From assembly GCA_029851415.1 (NCBI GenBank), contig CM056741.1, forward strand, positions 176,373,021 through 176,437,020: a stretch of DNA of 64,000 nt. Direction: 5' to 3'. Made by a program: the position numbers and the translations under genes. The stretch is from Eretmocerus hayati. Lineage: Eukaryota > Arthropoda > Insecta > Hymenoptera > Aphelinidae. The notes under the pieces were generated by a model. The model was not told the origin of the DNA, ran no database searches, and worked only from the letters and a program-made list of their open reading frames with translations. Shown here piece by piece: positions 48,306 to 59,039 of the stretch (position 1 is the first letter of the stretch; the number at the start of each line of letters is the position of its first letter).

Positions 48306-49640
48306 GGGGAGAGTGGGGCGAATTAGGACAGGGGCGAATTAGGACAAGCAAGATGGCTCGGTTGTGGGCGAGTCTAGGCTTCCGCCGCGTAAAAACATTT
48401 TCAATACCATCACAGACGATGGTTTTTACCGCGGTTAGATCTCCCGAAACGATACTGGGGGTCCTCGCTGACGTAGGGGTGCTTTTTGGGGGCCTCACGC
48501 GGTTTATTTTGGAAATGCAAGAGTTTACGCTGCTCCTGCATAACTGGACGGACTTCATCGCCATTTGAGGGTCAAAAACTACATTACAAAACAAAGATTT
48601 TTAGCCATCGTGGGTCAAAATCGGCCCACTTGAACTCAAGTAATCGCAATTTTGCGAAAAAAACGCTTGGGGGCATATTAGGACAAACTGGACGGGGCGA
48701 ATTAGGACAATGCTAAATCCCATATAAAATCGGTCGATCGGTCGCGAGTCCGTGTTTTTCGATGATAATTACCCGTATCTATATATATTATATAGATATA
48801 ATATGATGTATATTGTATATTGATACACATTATGTATATTATATATTATATAACATATACATGATGTATATTGGGTATATTATATATGAATGATGTATAT
48901 TGGGCGTTTTTCGAGGCGCGGGAGGTTGAGAGTTAGTTAGGTAATTGAAAATAAGTAAGAAAATGGAGTGACGATGTCCAATGATCGTCTCAGGAGTCAA
49001 ATTAGAGGTGAGGAGTCGCTTTCAACGCGTTCGAAGATAGTGCTCGATTTACGCATTTTCACTCTAGCATTTGCTGATGTCAGGTTGATTGTCGCACTCT
49101 ATCATTTGGATCGCCGACTTGGGGCAAGTATGAATACCTCCAATATGAAGAAAAACTAATGAAAGTAGACTCTTAGAGGCTGCGAAACGATTGCCGGTTG
49201 CTAAAGACAGCAGTGCGCCAATAAACCGCCTAATTCAATAATGTTCAAAAATGACACAAAAATGACTCGCTTTCTGAGGCTCTAAGGAGGATGTAAAGGT
49301 CGCGGGCGAGTTTCCTCTCTGTATTTAGGGTTATACTACATGTTTTGATGAGCAAACTCGACTCTAATAGTTGAGGAATATTGCATTATACCTCGATCTT
49401 CAAAGGCTGTCCTAATTTGCCCCCAAAACTGTCCTAAAGTGCCCCCAAACGCGGGGCGAATTAGGACAGATTTTTTTTCTCAAACTTCAAAAAAAAGTAT
49501 GAACGCTAAGACCTAGAGGTCTGAAAATTTTTTCACAATATATTCAATAGTTGAACTTTCAAGTTCCGTAGCGCGCCTATCCCCAAGTGTCGCCAGATAG
49601 CCCCACTGCAAAACCTGTCCTAATTCGCCCCACTCTCCCC
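48306..49640. mobile_element. GGGGAGAGT-TIR element, copy 2 (about 1.34 kb, inverted relative to copy 1)
   Basis: Termini ggggagagtggggcgaatta and gccccactctcccc, flanked by TA. Internal blocks are the reverse complement of copy 1 at 25,744-26,980 (agccatcgtgggtcaaaatc, acgatggtttttaccgcggt, gacgtaggggtgctttttgg). The subterminal unit gggcgaattaggaca occurs several times, where copy 1 has gggcaaaattggaca. The interior has gained a TA-rich tandem tract. No transposase is visible. Confidence 0.85.
48775..48905. repeat. TA-rich tandem tract inside the TIR element
   Basis: Repeated gatgtatattg and tatatattatata units; the corresponding part of copy 1 near 26,490-26,560 is short and unexpanded. 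Confidence 0.75.
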
Positions 49641-50116
49641 TATAGTTATGGTGAGATATAGTCGGGTGCATCTACAGTGATTGAAAATATTTCATTCTTG
49701 AGCTATGTGAGCCTTTGAGCACATTTTTATTTAAATTTTTCGATTATCAATTTAATTGTTACGATTTTTAATAAATTATGTTTATTATCATCATATCATG
49801 ACCTTGTTGTCGAAGAAATCTAGGTCATCATGCCGATGAATGTACTTGAGACTGGGAGCCTAGATCTATTTTTTTCTTCGCTGAATCAGTAAAGAGTGCA
49901 TTGGCGTGGGTCGTTGTACTACAGTATCTGACCGTTGACTCCTGATAAATTTTTGGATACAGCAAACCATTTAATAGTCTTCATTCCATATTTCCCATTG
50001 CAAAATTCGTTGATTGAGTTGATTCTTCCTGTCGAATTTCCTATATTCAATTAATATAATTTCATCGAGCGTCAGTCAATTTCACACCTAAACTCGAGGC
50101 ATTTTCCACATGGCTG

Positions 50117-50662
50117 ATGCCACGAAAAATCATTATGTCACGACAAATAACCATCATCGATGAAATATTTGCTGATCCAGACAACCCTCTCATGCATCTA
50201 TATTCTAAGTATATTAGTCAACTTTCCCATGAAGGAATTTTATCTCCCAATTATCGGACGTCTCATAGCCTTGTCTATCCAGAATACCCTCACAATCCCT
50301 TCCACATTCTCCAGAAGAGCGAAGAGCGGACAGAGTTACTTCTATGTGTGGCATCACAGAATATACCTATAACTATTCACCTCTCATCTTTTTTCTCATC
50401 TAATCGTCGTATTTGGATACAAGATCCCATGTATAATATCACGATAGAGAAGATTCAAGGTAAATCTTATCGAACCCGATTTCTCAAAGACATGACTATC
50501 CAACTAGTGAACCTCTATACATTGACCATGGGTGGCCCTTACGGGCCAAAAATACTTACATACAAGGAGCCAATGATTTTTTTTTTCTACATATCAGCCC
50601 TACTAACGTCCAAGTTATCCATACAGAGCTTCCCGAAACAATATCTAACCATAAATGACTAG
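50117..50662 (+). CDS. Unrecognised 181-aa open reading frame
   Basis: ATG-initiated frame (MPRKIIMSRQITIIDEIFAD) in an AT-rich gene-free area, long enough to note. No signal peptide, membrane segment or family motif was recognised. The composition is Ile/Ser/Tyr-rich. Neighbouring frames are also unusually open over part of it (for example at 50,160-50,372, and a frame ending HTELPETISNHK near 50,650), which suggests a frameshifted older coding sequence such as a mobile-element or viral remnant. It could equally be chance. Confidence 0.25.
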   Translation: MPRKIIMSRQITIIDEIFADPDNPLMHLYSKYISQLSHEGILSPNYRTSHSLVYPEYPHNPFHILQKSEERTELLLCVASQNIPITIHLSSFFSSNRRIWIQDPMYNITIEKIQGKSYRTRFLKDMTIQLVNLYTLTMGGPYGPKILTYKEPMIFFFYISALLTSKLSIQSFPKQYLTIND

Positions 50663-51160
50663 CTGAAAATGTTGAGAATGGGGGAAAGGAGAAGAAGAAA
50701 GGGTCGCCGCTATCTTATCTAATAGAACTGCCTCTAATGTTTTTTTTTCTTTCTCTTTCTTGTGTAGACTACGTTCAGAGCCCAGTGAGGCCCGGAAAAG
50801 GTAGGTCAACGATCCCGAAATGGGTGCAGCTCCCATGAAGTCCTAGAATGTATACGAAAATATATGTAAAACTGTCGTCGAATGCAACAACGATTTATTC
50901 ACCTGTTGTAAGACGGAGAGATACGTCTTTTCGAGCTTCTTGGAGTGTTTTAGATCAAACAATTCTGCTTTGCTAGTGAGGTTACGCGTATATTTATCTT
51001 CTAGAGACTGAATTGTCAAAGTTCTTTTGAGACTTGCCTGATCGTAGTCATGTCTTTGAGGGCATGAATTAAAGAGTGTACGAGACACAATAGGACGGAT
51101 GCACGAAAGGAGAATGCGACGTTTGTGCCTTGAATGCCCGACGAAGACGACGACCACCAT
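50645..51160 (-). CDS. Candidate two-exon small gene of unknown function (minus strand)
   Basis: The ATG at 51160 opens a frame with an Arg/Lys-rich N-terminus (GHSRHKRRILLSCIRPIVSR) and a helix-like Lys/Leu/Glu region (SLEDKYTRNLTSKAELFDLK) ending at a possible donor (CAACAG|GTGAAT, about 50,905). An acceptor (tacattctag) about 60 bp further on joins in phase to a second frame starting DFMGAAPISGSLTYLFRASL and ending at a TAG at 50,645-50,647. Joint length is about 150 aa. Only the codon-like composition and the short phase-matched intron support it. No homologue is recognised. Confidence 0.3.
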
Positions 51161-51164
51161 GAGT

Positions 51165-51173
51165 ATATAAAGT
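51165..51173 (+). promoter_or_regulatory. TATA-like motif TATATAAAG
   Basis: It lies 40-48 bp upstream of the plus-strand ATG at 51,213, the spacing expected for a short 5' UTR, and directly before the divergent minus-strand ATG at 51,160. Confidence 0.35.
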
Positions 51174-51212
51174 CGAGAAAGAGGACTCTTATTCGCGCGA
51201 CAAATTACTGAT

Positions 51213-51467
51213 ATGTGGGCCCTGAAGAGAGATATACCTATTTATATACTTTTGTATGTTACGAGACTGTATAGACGTACAATGAACTGGTGTAAGTGGG
51301 AAACCGTTGCTATTGTCAATGTATTTACGGATAACGAGACGGATATGATGAGTATATACACACTTGAGTCTGCCGGTTGGGACAAGATATTGTGTCAGAC
51401 ACTTGACGATGTGCAACTGTGGAATAAATGCCCTGATATGAATTTGAATTATGAGAAGATTCTGTAG
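51213..51467 (+). CDS. Candidate 84-aa single-exon gene of unknown function
   Basis: ATG-initiated frame with MWALKRDIPIYILLYVTRLY at the N-terminus (possible hydrophobic segment), then an acidic Cys-containing part (NVFTDNETDMMSIYTLESAG, TLDDVQLWNKCPDMN). It is preceded by TATATAAAG at a suitable distance. No family is recognised, and chance occurrence is possible. Confidence 0.25.
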   Translation: MWALKRDIPIYILLYVTRLYRRTMNWCKWETVAIVNVFTDNETDMMSIYTLESAGWDKILCQTLDDVQLWNKCPDMNLNYEKIL

Positions 51468-51479
51468 AGCATGAGAGTC

Positions 51480-52520
51480 AAGTGATTCAGATAGTGATCA
51501 TGGAACTTGGTACACAATTATAATGACCTCACGTAGTGTCCCAAAAGTCTATTCCTCTTTGGAAATCGTGAAAACCGCCGTAACGAGTGTCCCTTCAAGG
51601 ATGTTCTATGATGACCTCGAATTTGCCCTTGGATGTCATTTTCAAGGTCATTTCAACGCAAACTCGATTTTTTCATAAGTATGCTTACTTCTGATAATGA
51701 GTAACTAATTAAATTGACCTGCATACGACCTGGAAAGTAATCCCTGACGTTGAATCCAAAGGTCACGACCTTATTTCTGTTTCGATTACAAATATTTCCG
51801 AACGTAACACTTTTCCTCTCGGCTACGAATTTAACCGTCCACTGGTACTGGCCCCCATTTATCTGTTAGAGGTTGTATCGGATCGAAAAATGTCTCGAAC
51901 AAACGTTCCATGGATTCTCACATTCTTACGGTATCTAAGGTCAGAAGTAGGTGTCCCCATTTGAAAGAATTAAGTTTGACTCCGCAACCGATTTCCAAAA
52001 TAAAGGTTAAAAGCGAGGTCACCGCCGGACTTTCTCCTGAGTGTGAAGGGATTTGTTCTGAGATATCTCACAATTCTCGGCGGTTTTTGAAGGCAACCAA
52101 GAATTTGGCAACTTCACAGAAAATCGTTCAAAATAAGCATCTTTATGACAGCTTTCACAGTATCATCATTTTTTTAACCATACTTCGAGTTGATCTAAGA
52201 TAAGATAGTGACGGCAGTATTCATGACACTTTGTAAACGGCATATTTTTGAGGTACAAGCCTTCACATTTCAAATCAATGATGTAACTCCGGATTTGCAA
52301 GTTACTAGCATTATTATGTTATGCTAGGAAACCCCCATTTCCCACACTCCACGATAACAAGCACTATCAAAAAATTCATAATATCAAACGCCCAGACAAA
52401 ATCTGACCAACTGGATCCCGCATATCAAGCTGTCTACGTAAAAAGGGGCAAATATAGTATGTGTCAGTCATGAGCGGGTTGGTTGAAAGGTGTGCGCAAA
52501 TGGTGCGCAACAGTAAGAGG
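51480..52520. other. Gene-free stretch before the minisatellite
   Basis: A 97-aa ATG frame at 51,910-52,203 (MDSHILTVSKVRSRCPHLKE) has no supporting signal. Otherwise nothing is recognisable. Confidence 0.3.
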
Positions 52521-52529
52521 CTCGGTAGT

Positions 52530-53380
52530 TTACTGGGGTGTTGGCGGGTGAATAAGTGGGGACGAGTGAGTGGGTGGCTGGGTGGCTGGATGGGTTTGTG
52601 GGATGGGCGGATGGATAGGGTAGACGGATGCGATGAGTAACAGGTGAATGGGTGGGTTTTTGTAGATGGGGATGGGGGATGGAGATATGTGAGTGCAAAG
52701 GTCGAGATGAATGGGTAGGTAGGTGGGTAGATGGGTTTCTGGAGTGGGTGGATAGGTGGGGTAGACACGTGTATGGATGAGTGATGGGTGAGTGGGGGGG
52801 GGGGGATTGTTGTATAGATAGGCAGTAGGGGGGATGGAGATGTGTGGGCGAGTAATTGGGAATGAGTGAGTGGGTAGGTGGCCCGATGGATTTGTGGGGT
52901 GGGTGGAAGGGCGAGGTAAACGGGTGGATGAATGAGTGAAGGTGAATGGGTGGGTTATTGTATAGATGGAGAGGGGGTGGAGATGAGTAGGTAGCTAGCT
53001 GGGTGTAAGGCTTTGTAGGGTGGGTGAATGGGTGGGGTAGACGGGTGGATGGATGAGTGACGGGTGAAAGCGTAGATGGTTGTAAAGAAAGAAGGTGGAG
53101 ATTTGTGGGCGAATAGTTAGGAATGAGTGGGTGGGTAGGTAGCCCGATGGGTTTGTGGAGTGGGTGGATGGATGGGATAGACGGATGGATGGGTGAATTC
53201 TTGTATATACTATCGGTAGGGGGTCGAGATGTGAGGCTGGGTCGGAGCGGTTGGGTAGGTTGATGGGTGGATGGGTTTGTGGGGTGGGTAGTTGGTTGGT
53301 GTCCACAGGTGGGTGTTGGATAGATGGAGGGGGTCGATGCGTGGATTAGTAGGTGGGTTGTAGGTAGGGCAAGTTGGGTC
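52530..53380. repeat. G-rich minisatellite with ~120-155-bp higher-order units
   Basis: The plus strand is made of gggtgg, ggatgg and gagtgagtg units with strong strand asymmetry. A landmark, gatgggtttgtgggg or close variant, recurs near 52,590, 52,731, 52,885, 53,007, 53,147 and 53,270, giving six diverged units. The minus strand reads as a 357-codon Pro/Thr/His/Ser-rich frame because CCATCC-type repeats contain no stop codon; I do not consider it a gene. Many GGGT runs could form G-quadruplexes. Confidence 0.85.
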
Positions 53381-53389
53381 GCCAGTACA

Positions 53390-54380
53390 ATCAATCGATC
53401 AATACGCAATATCTGTGATATATCATTCGAGTTGCAAATGAAGTTCAGGGGCCAATGACTTTTCGGGAACACTCTCAAATCGGACAAGTAGTAGCACAAA
53501 AGGCATCTACCGCTAATAGAGAAATCACGTGGTAACAACATTATTAGAGATATTACATCGGAAAACTTTCATTAATATATTTTGTGACATGGAACTCGTA
53601 CATTTCTTGGAAACTATCACATGAGCCTCAGCTCTCTTCTGGCTACAGGCTTCGCTTCGACTTAGACCAACGCTGAATACATGAGCTATGGATACAATTG
53701 AAATAAAAATTTCCTTTTAAAATTGTAAATTTACATTTTTTGCGATTTTCAGACCCCACAGCTGTGTAAGAACTTGAATTTTTCAATTCATTGGAACCAC
53801 CAATAGCGTAATATCAGTATAACGAAGTATATCTCGGGGAATTGTGTGAGCATAGCTCTCGCACGAGTTATTTGGATAGCTGCTGCTGGTCTGGCAAAGG
53901 AAGAGTTAGCGTTATATTGGAGGAGAACTGGATGTGGGCCGTCCTCGGATGAGTATCTGGCATGGATAGATACCCTATAAATATGTGTGTGAGAGTGAAT
54001 ATGTCACGCTGTGGATAGAGCAGTCGAGTGGAAATTTTTCAAACTTATATGGTGCCACGACATGATTATTTCACGAATATCCAGGCCGAGTATACATTGT
54101 CGAGTTCTGTTTACGTATAATAAATTTCTATACTCAGCACCCTGTAGATCGTGACTTCCGTCTTCCAAAAAATGAAATAGATCACGTTATAATTGTGCTA
54201 AATGAACTACTGAGCAAATGGAAAAATTTTGGAAATATGAAGTTGAATGATATTCGCCAGACACAAGATGGTTGCTCTGAGGTAATTAGTTCTGTGCCAA
54301 TTGAAAACTGTTTTGGTCACTTTTCTCCGCTTCACTTCTACTGTGGCAAAGCCATTTTGATTCCACAAATATTCATGAAA
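53390..54380. other. Gene-free stretch
   Basis: No supported exon. Overlapping opposite-strand frames at 54,195-54,572 are not credible genes. Confidence 0.35.
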
Positions 54381-54384
54381 AAAT

Positions 54385-54510
54385 GTATTTTTGTGGTGTG
54401 GCTTAAGTATGGTCGGCCAAAATGTAACAATTCTAGACCAATTTATGAATTCAAGACGGAAGTTAGCCATTTCATGGCTAAAATCGTGCCACACTACAAA
54501 AAAATATTCT
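54385..54510. repeat. Short inverted repeat (about 20-bp arms)
   Basis: gtatttttgtggtgtggc at the left is mirrored by gccacactacaaaaaaatat at the right, with an inner agccatttcatggct palindrome. Possibly a MITE relic. Confidence 0.55.
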
Positions 54511-54599
54511 ACAAGAGCTGCCGGAATGACTGTTACAAATTTTAGCGATACTTTCCATAACTGAAAAAACATTATTAATTCCCTTAAGGAACAAACGGG

Positions 54600-56490
54600 C
54601 TTAAAATCTCAGAGTGAAAAAGCTTTGAACGAAATCATTAGTTGACGAATAGCCGATCAGAGAATGGCACGCGGTCGAGCCTATGGCGGTAAAAATTGAA
54701 CGTAGCGTATACTATAAGCAGCAATATACGGCTATATAAGAGAATGAAGAAGAGCCAAATGCAAATTGAGATTAAATCTCCCAAGCCAGAGATCATCTGC
54801 CATTCGGCCATTCACGTAGAATACTAGAGTAGTACTAGTACTACGAGGTTACTATAATGACATCATCATGCCACGTGCCCATATACCATATCGTTCGTAG
54901 ACGCTGATCTCTTTCTCTCATCGTTATAAGAGTTCCTTACTATATATATACTATTAGAAGGACCGACCGGTCACTTTTACGAATCGACTATCCGCCAATG
55001 AAATCTCGCCGTAAAAAAATCCTCCCACCACCCTCTAAGAGGAATCTCCACGTGATGAGACCCCAGACCGTAAACCAGTCAATATCAAAAAATGAAAGAT
55101 ATGAATTCATATAGACGATTATATTAGTATGTGTGGACAGATAAATGAATGACACATATGGTCCAATGGATTTATGTGAGTAATGATATTGGAGGAGTAT
55201 TATATGGACAGAAGCGAAACTGTCTCATGATAATATTTAAAAATCTTATCATTACTCGCATTACGTTAAATGAACATGATGCTTTGACTTGAAATCGAGT
55301 TTTGATATTTTATTTGTGGCTACAAAAGTTTCCTGGTAGATATCTTATTAAGTATGGCAAGCAGATGCCACTGAACGATGACATTGAGATTTCATAGTAC
55401 ACATCCGAGTTTGTAGCGTACGCACGAGCGTACTACTACTATACTATAACATCCTATCATCATACGATATACAAACCCCCATATAGTTATTTCTACACAT
55501 ATCTGCTGGTACTGGTGTGGCCCCCGAATTCTCCTTCTTCATCATGATCATCATCACTGGTATGGCCAAATCAAAAGGGGAGAGGAGATAGCAGTCATTC
55601 TCGACTCTTCTGTCTGATGGGCAACTTATACTCCTTTTTTCACGCTGACTCGCACACGTGCTTGGATTTCCTTATGTTCAAGTTCATACAGTTACACACC
55701 ATAATATGAAAGGATTTGCATGTATATATGGTGTTTAAGTAAGTGTAGGGCCGAACATATGCTGATCACCAATCCGAAAATGAGATGGTCCAAGGAGGTC
55801 TCACCATGAGATTTTAACCGCGGCCGACGACTCCTCTTCTCCATCGCCCGTGTCGGAGACTTCTTCTATGATATCCATGCATGTGCCGCCTCTATGAAAG
55901 AATCAGCTTGGTTCTTATATGCTAGCCTTCCCTTTGTGCTGAGATTTTAACATGGACTCTCAATGGCCTTGAATAAGATTATGAAGAATTATAATTGAGT
56001 ATTATGCTGAAAGTGGCTAGTCGTCAACATGAGGCGCCGGATAATATGAGCTTAGATTGAGGTTATGATGGTTTTGATGCATTAAAATGTGATGCAAAGA
56101 AGTATGGATCACAAGTGGATCGTCAGGTAGGTCGTGGGTTTCAAGTACAGTACCCTGAAACTGAAAAATCATCATGTCTGGTCGTTGGACTTCAATGGTC
56201 ATTTAGGTCACCGACGGCTTATTCCCTTCCCAGCTAGGACAATGCGTTGCTGGAACGTCCCTACGATGAGGTTTCCATGGGAACCGGGAAACCTTTCGCC
56301 AAGAGATTAATACCCCGTAGAGGCGCCATTGTAGCAGGCAACTACGTTCCTCTTCATGATCGTCGAAACGGTTCTGTGGTTCCATTAGGGAGGGTAGAGA
56401 TAATGATCTTGTCATAGTTTCAAACTCGTTGCTCGTGCAACCAAGAATTGCTCAATTTTTTCGTTAGATGAATGAATTGGTTTTTTGTTT
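54600..56490. other. Gene-free stretch
   Basis: No supported exon or RNA gene. Short TA-rich runs (ctatatatatacta, 54,940-54,953) are present. Minus-strand frames at 56,017-56,415 lack splice and family support. Confidence 0.35.
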
Positions 56491-56499
56491 CCGCTTCAT

Positions 56500-56880
56500 C
56501 CAAAACTATCAATTATCCAAATGAATTGCCTAAAATAGGACGCATATATTCTGTGACAAATCAGAAAGATAAGCTGATGATAGACCGCCCTGTAATCATC
56601 CCAATTTGTTGACAATTCGAGTCTTACTAAAAGACTGTTGAACTCATCGACTAATGCTTGGACAAACCTTTTGGTCATCGAGGACTTATTTTCTTCGCTG
56701 CATTCAGAACACGAACTGTCATCATACCCAAAATAAGACGCATACCCTCCCTATAACAAGACAAAAAGACAACCTGATGATGCACCCACCCATCATCGTC
56801 CCACTTTGTTGGTAATTCCAGGCATGTTAAATGACCGCTGATCTGATGAACTACTTTGATAAACCATCAAACTGACAACC
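56500..56880. repeat. Diverged direct repeat, ~200-bp period
   Basis: The series cctaaaataggacgcatat, aagctgatgatagaccgccc, aatcatcccaatttgttg (from 56,528) recurs as cccaaaataagacgcatac, aacctgatgatgcacccacc, catcgtcccactttgttgg (from 56,728). Confidence 0.6.
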
Positions 56881-57179
56881 CTTCAACCTGCTGAACTATC
56901 GGACCTTTCGACCTGGTACGTGACGTATCGTCTTGTTAGTATTCTGACCTGCGGTACTTGATATACCTACTAACCAACTTGTTGACACTTCAAACGAAGC
57001 TACAACTCCTCCAAATGGTGCAGTCTTGTGTTTTATGGAGCAATCAGCCCCATCACCGGATGGTGAGCAATGACTAATCGAACCACACTCATTGGCAATC
57101 TATGCAGAATAAGATGGTAGCGTAAGTTGACAATGGCTAATACATCGACAAATGTCTAAGCCACCAACATGTCGATCTT

Positions 57180-57990
57180 GACTGACTTCCATCCAAACTA
57201 TCCAACGTCCTGATATGCTATGCCCCGATGACATGCATCATAATTCAACAACTTGGGTATTGATGTTCTTTTTGACTTTGAAAACTTCTGCCTTGGTGAT
57301 CTGAAATTCGGAACTGATCCAAATCTAGTCGGGTGAAAACCAGCTCACTGACCAATCTGCTGATCTGCTTACCTGGCAACCTGATGACCTGATTTTTCGA
57401 CCTGGTTCTAACCCAACGCCATGACGACCCATCACCTAATCAACCTATTGTAACATTGAATTACTGACTTATCTGTGCAGACAAAATGTGGTTGCAACGC
57501 TTTGTAGCAATTTGTAGCCGTTGATCAATCTATTGATATTGCATGGTAATGCTGGACAGGTTAATAGGATGCAAGCCAGAGGGTCTGCAGGTTCAATGGG
57601 TTGGTAACTTGGATGGGTCGTCAAGTTACAAAACATTACCTAGCTATCTTAATAGGCTGATCAACGGATAAGAAGTATTGCGATTACATTGCCTGTACAA
57701 ATAAGTCTCATGTTCAAAGTTACAAGAGGTGACCATAGATGATGGGTTGTCGTGACGTCGGGTCAGAACTAGGTCAGAAAATCAGGTAATGAGGTCCCCA
57801 GGTGAGCAGATCAGCAGGTTGGTCAATGAGATGGTCATTGAAATGGTCTTCACAAGACTAGAACTGGATCAGTTGGGCATTTTAGGTCACCAGGTCAGAA
57901 GTTTTCAAAGTTAAAAGGATTTTCAGTTATGAAATTACTCGATTGGTGTATGTCTTTGGGGCTCAGAATAGCAGGACGTTGGCTAGTCTG
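57180..57990. repeat. Fold-back (arms ~350-380 bp) built of ctgatgacctg-like units
   Basis: The left arm (ccaacgtcctgatatgctat, actttgaaaacttctgcctt, aatctgctgatctgcttacc, gacctgatttttcgacctgg, gccgttgatcaatctattga) is mirrored by the right arm (gcctgatcaacggataa inverse region, aggtcagaaaatcaggtaat, gagcagatcagcaggttggt, caggtcagaagttttcaaag, ggggctcagaatagcaggac then gttgg). The spacer is about 75 bp. Short acctg/gacc units recur within each arm. Confidence 0.8.
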
Positions 57991-58129
57991 CAGATCAATA
58001 AGTCAACGGGTTAAAAAATGGTTTCGGATCAGGTGACGCATCGAAGGAGATGTTTGACAAATGACACTGTGAAAGTTGGCAAATGGGTAGGCGCAGAGGT
58101 CAGTCAGAATATCAGTATTTCGGTTAACC

Positions 58130-58870
58130 GGAACTCACTTTGTTGCAAAAAGTCTCCAGAAAAGTCAACACGTAACATGAGACATCAACCATGAGAATAT
58201 AAGAGTAGGGATTTTCTTACTGAATTAACTCACAAGTCCTTAATCCATCCCTGAAATATCCAAAAAAATGGATGACCAAGACATTATGGACCAGGTTTGG
58301 GGCGATTCCAAACTCAATCTTCAAAATCGTCAGGCTCCCCAGTGCACTCGTGAATCGGTCTATACGCGACCAGAGATCCCTAATTCTCCAACCTTGTTGC
58401 ATAATTTTTTTCAAAATTCTTGCCTGTCTCACTGTTACCAGTACCAACTGGTTCCTTGCTTTTTTTAAAACGCTTTTCTGGCTTTTTCATAGTTATAACA
58501 TTGTGTCGTGGAATTGTTGAGCTTATTCCATGCAAATTCTTCCGGAAAGAGTCATTTCAATTATCTTGTGATTTTGTGTACTTTATGGTTGTTTAAAAAA
58601 TTTTGCATGCAGAAAATTTATCAGAGTTCACTTAACTAGGTGTGCAACCAGTTCATGTCTCACTTGAATGATTTCGATCGCTGTTCAATAGGCTCACAAA
58701 TTTGCTCAAAAATAACTTTGAAACATCATCGAAAATTCAAATTCCAGAGACCATTAGCTCGAACAATTTGAAAAAAGGTTTTCAATGTGTTCGACAAAAT
58801 CTCTTTCTTAAAATCCATTCTAAACTATATATCCATTTTGATTGTCACACGTGTCTTTTCCCCACTTTGG
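58130..58870. other. Gene-free stretch
   Basis: Overlapping frames on both strands near 58,220-58,520 are mutual shadows without support. Confidence 0.3.
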
Positions 58871-58879
58871 GCACAAAAT

Positions 58880-59035
58880 AATATGTAATATAGATGTACC
58901 CCCCATGACAACGATTGACGTGACCAATTACTTACTTTCCACCTTGCAAATGTAAGCAAGAATTGTGGAGGCTTTATGTAAGCCTTCATTCTTGTCTACT
59001 CCTCATGGGGGGGAGCTCACACATGTATTACATGT
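58880..59035. repeat. Imperfect ~150-bp hairpin
   Basis: The outer arm atgtaatatagatgtacccc then ccatga pairs with tcatgggggggagctcacac then atgtattacat. The inner arm gcaagaattgtggaggcttt pairs with aagccttcattcttgtc around a short loop at about 58,977. It could be a small MITE or a hairpin RNA precursor. Confidence 0.5.
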
Positions 59036-59039
59036 ATAT

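Noticed and set aside
50645..50836. Single-exon 63-codon gene starting MGAAPISGS
   Set aside because: If coding at all it fits better as the second exon of a longer minus-strand candidate; alone it lacks a start context.
52376..53541. Pro/Thr/His/Ser-rich proteins of 130 and 357 codons on the minus strand
   Set aside because: They are translations of the minisatellite; the repeat words lack stop codons on that strand and there are no gene signals.
54195..54572. 116- and 121-codon frames on opposite strands
   Set aside because: They overlap completely, have no recognisable motif and contain a short inverted repeat.
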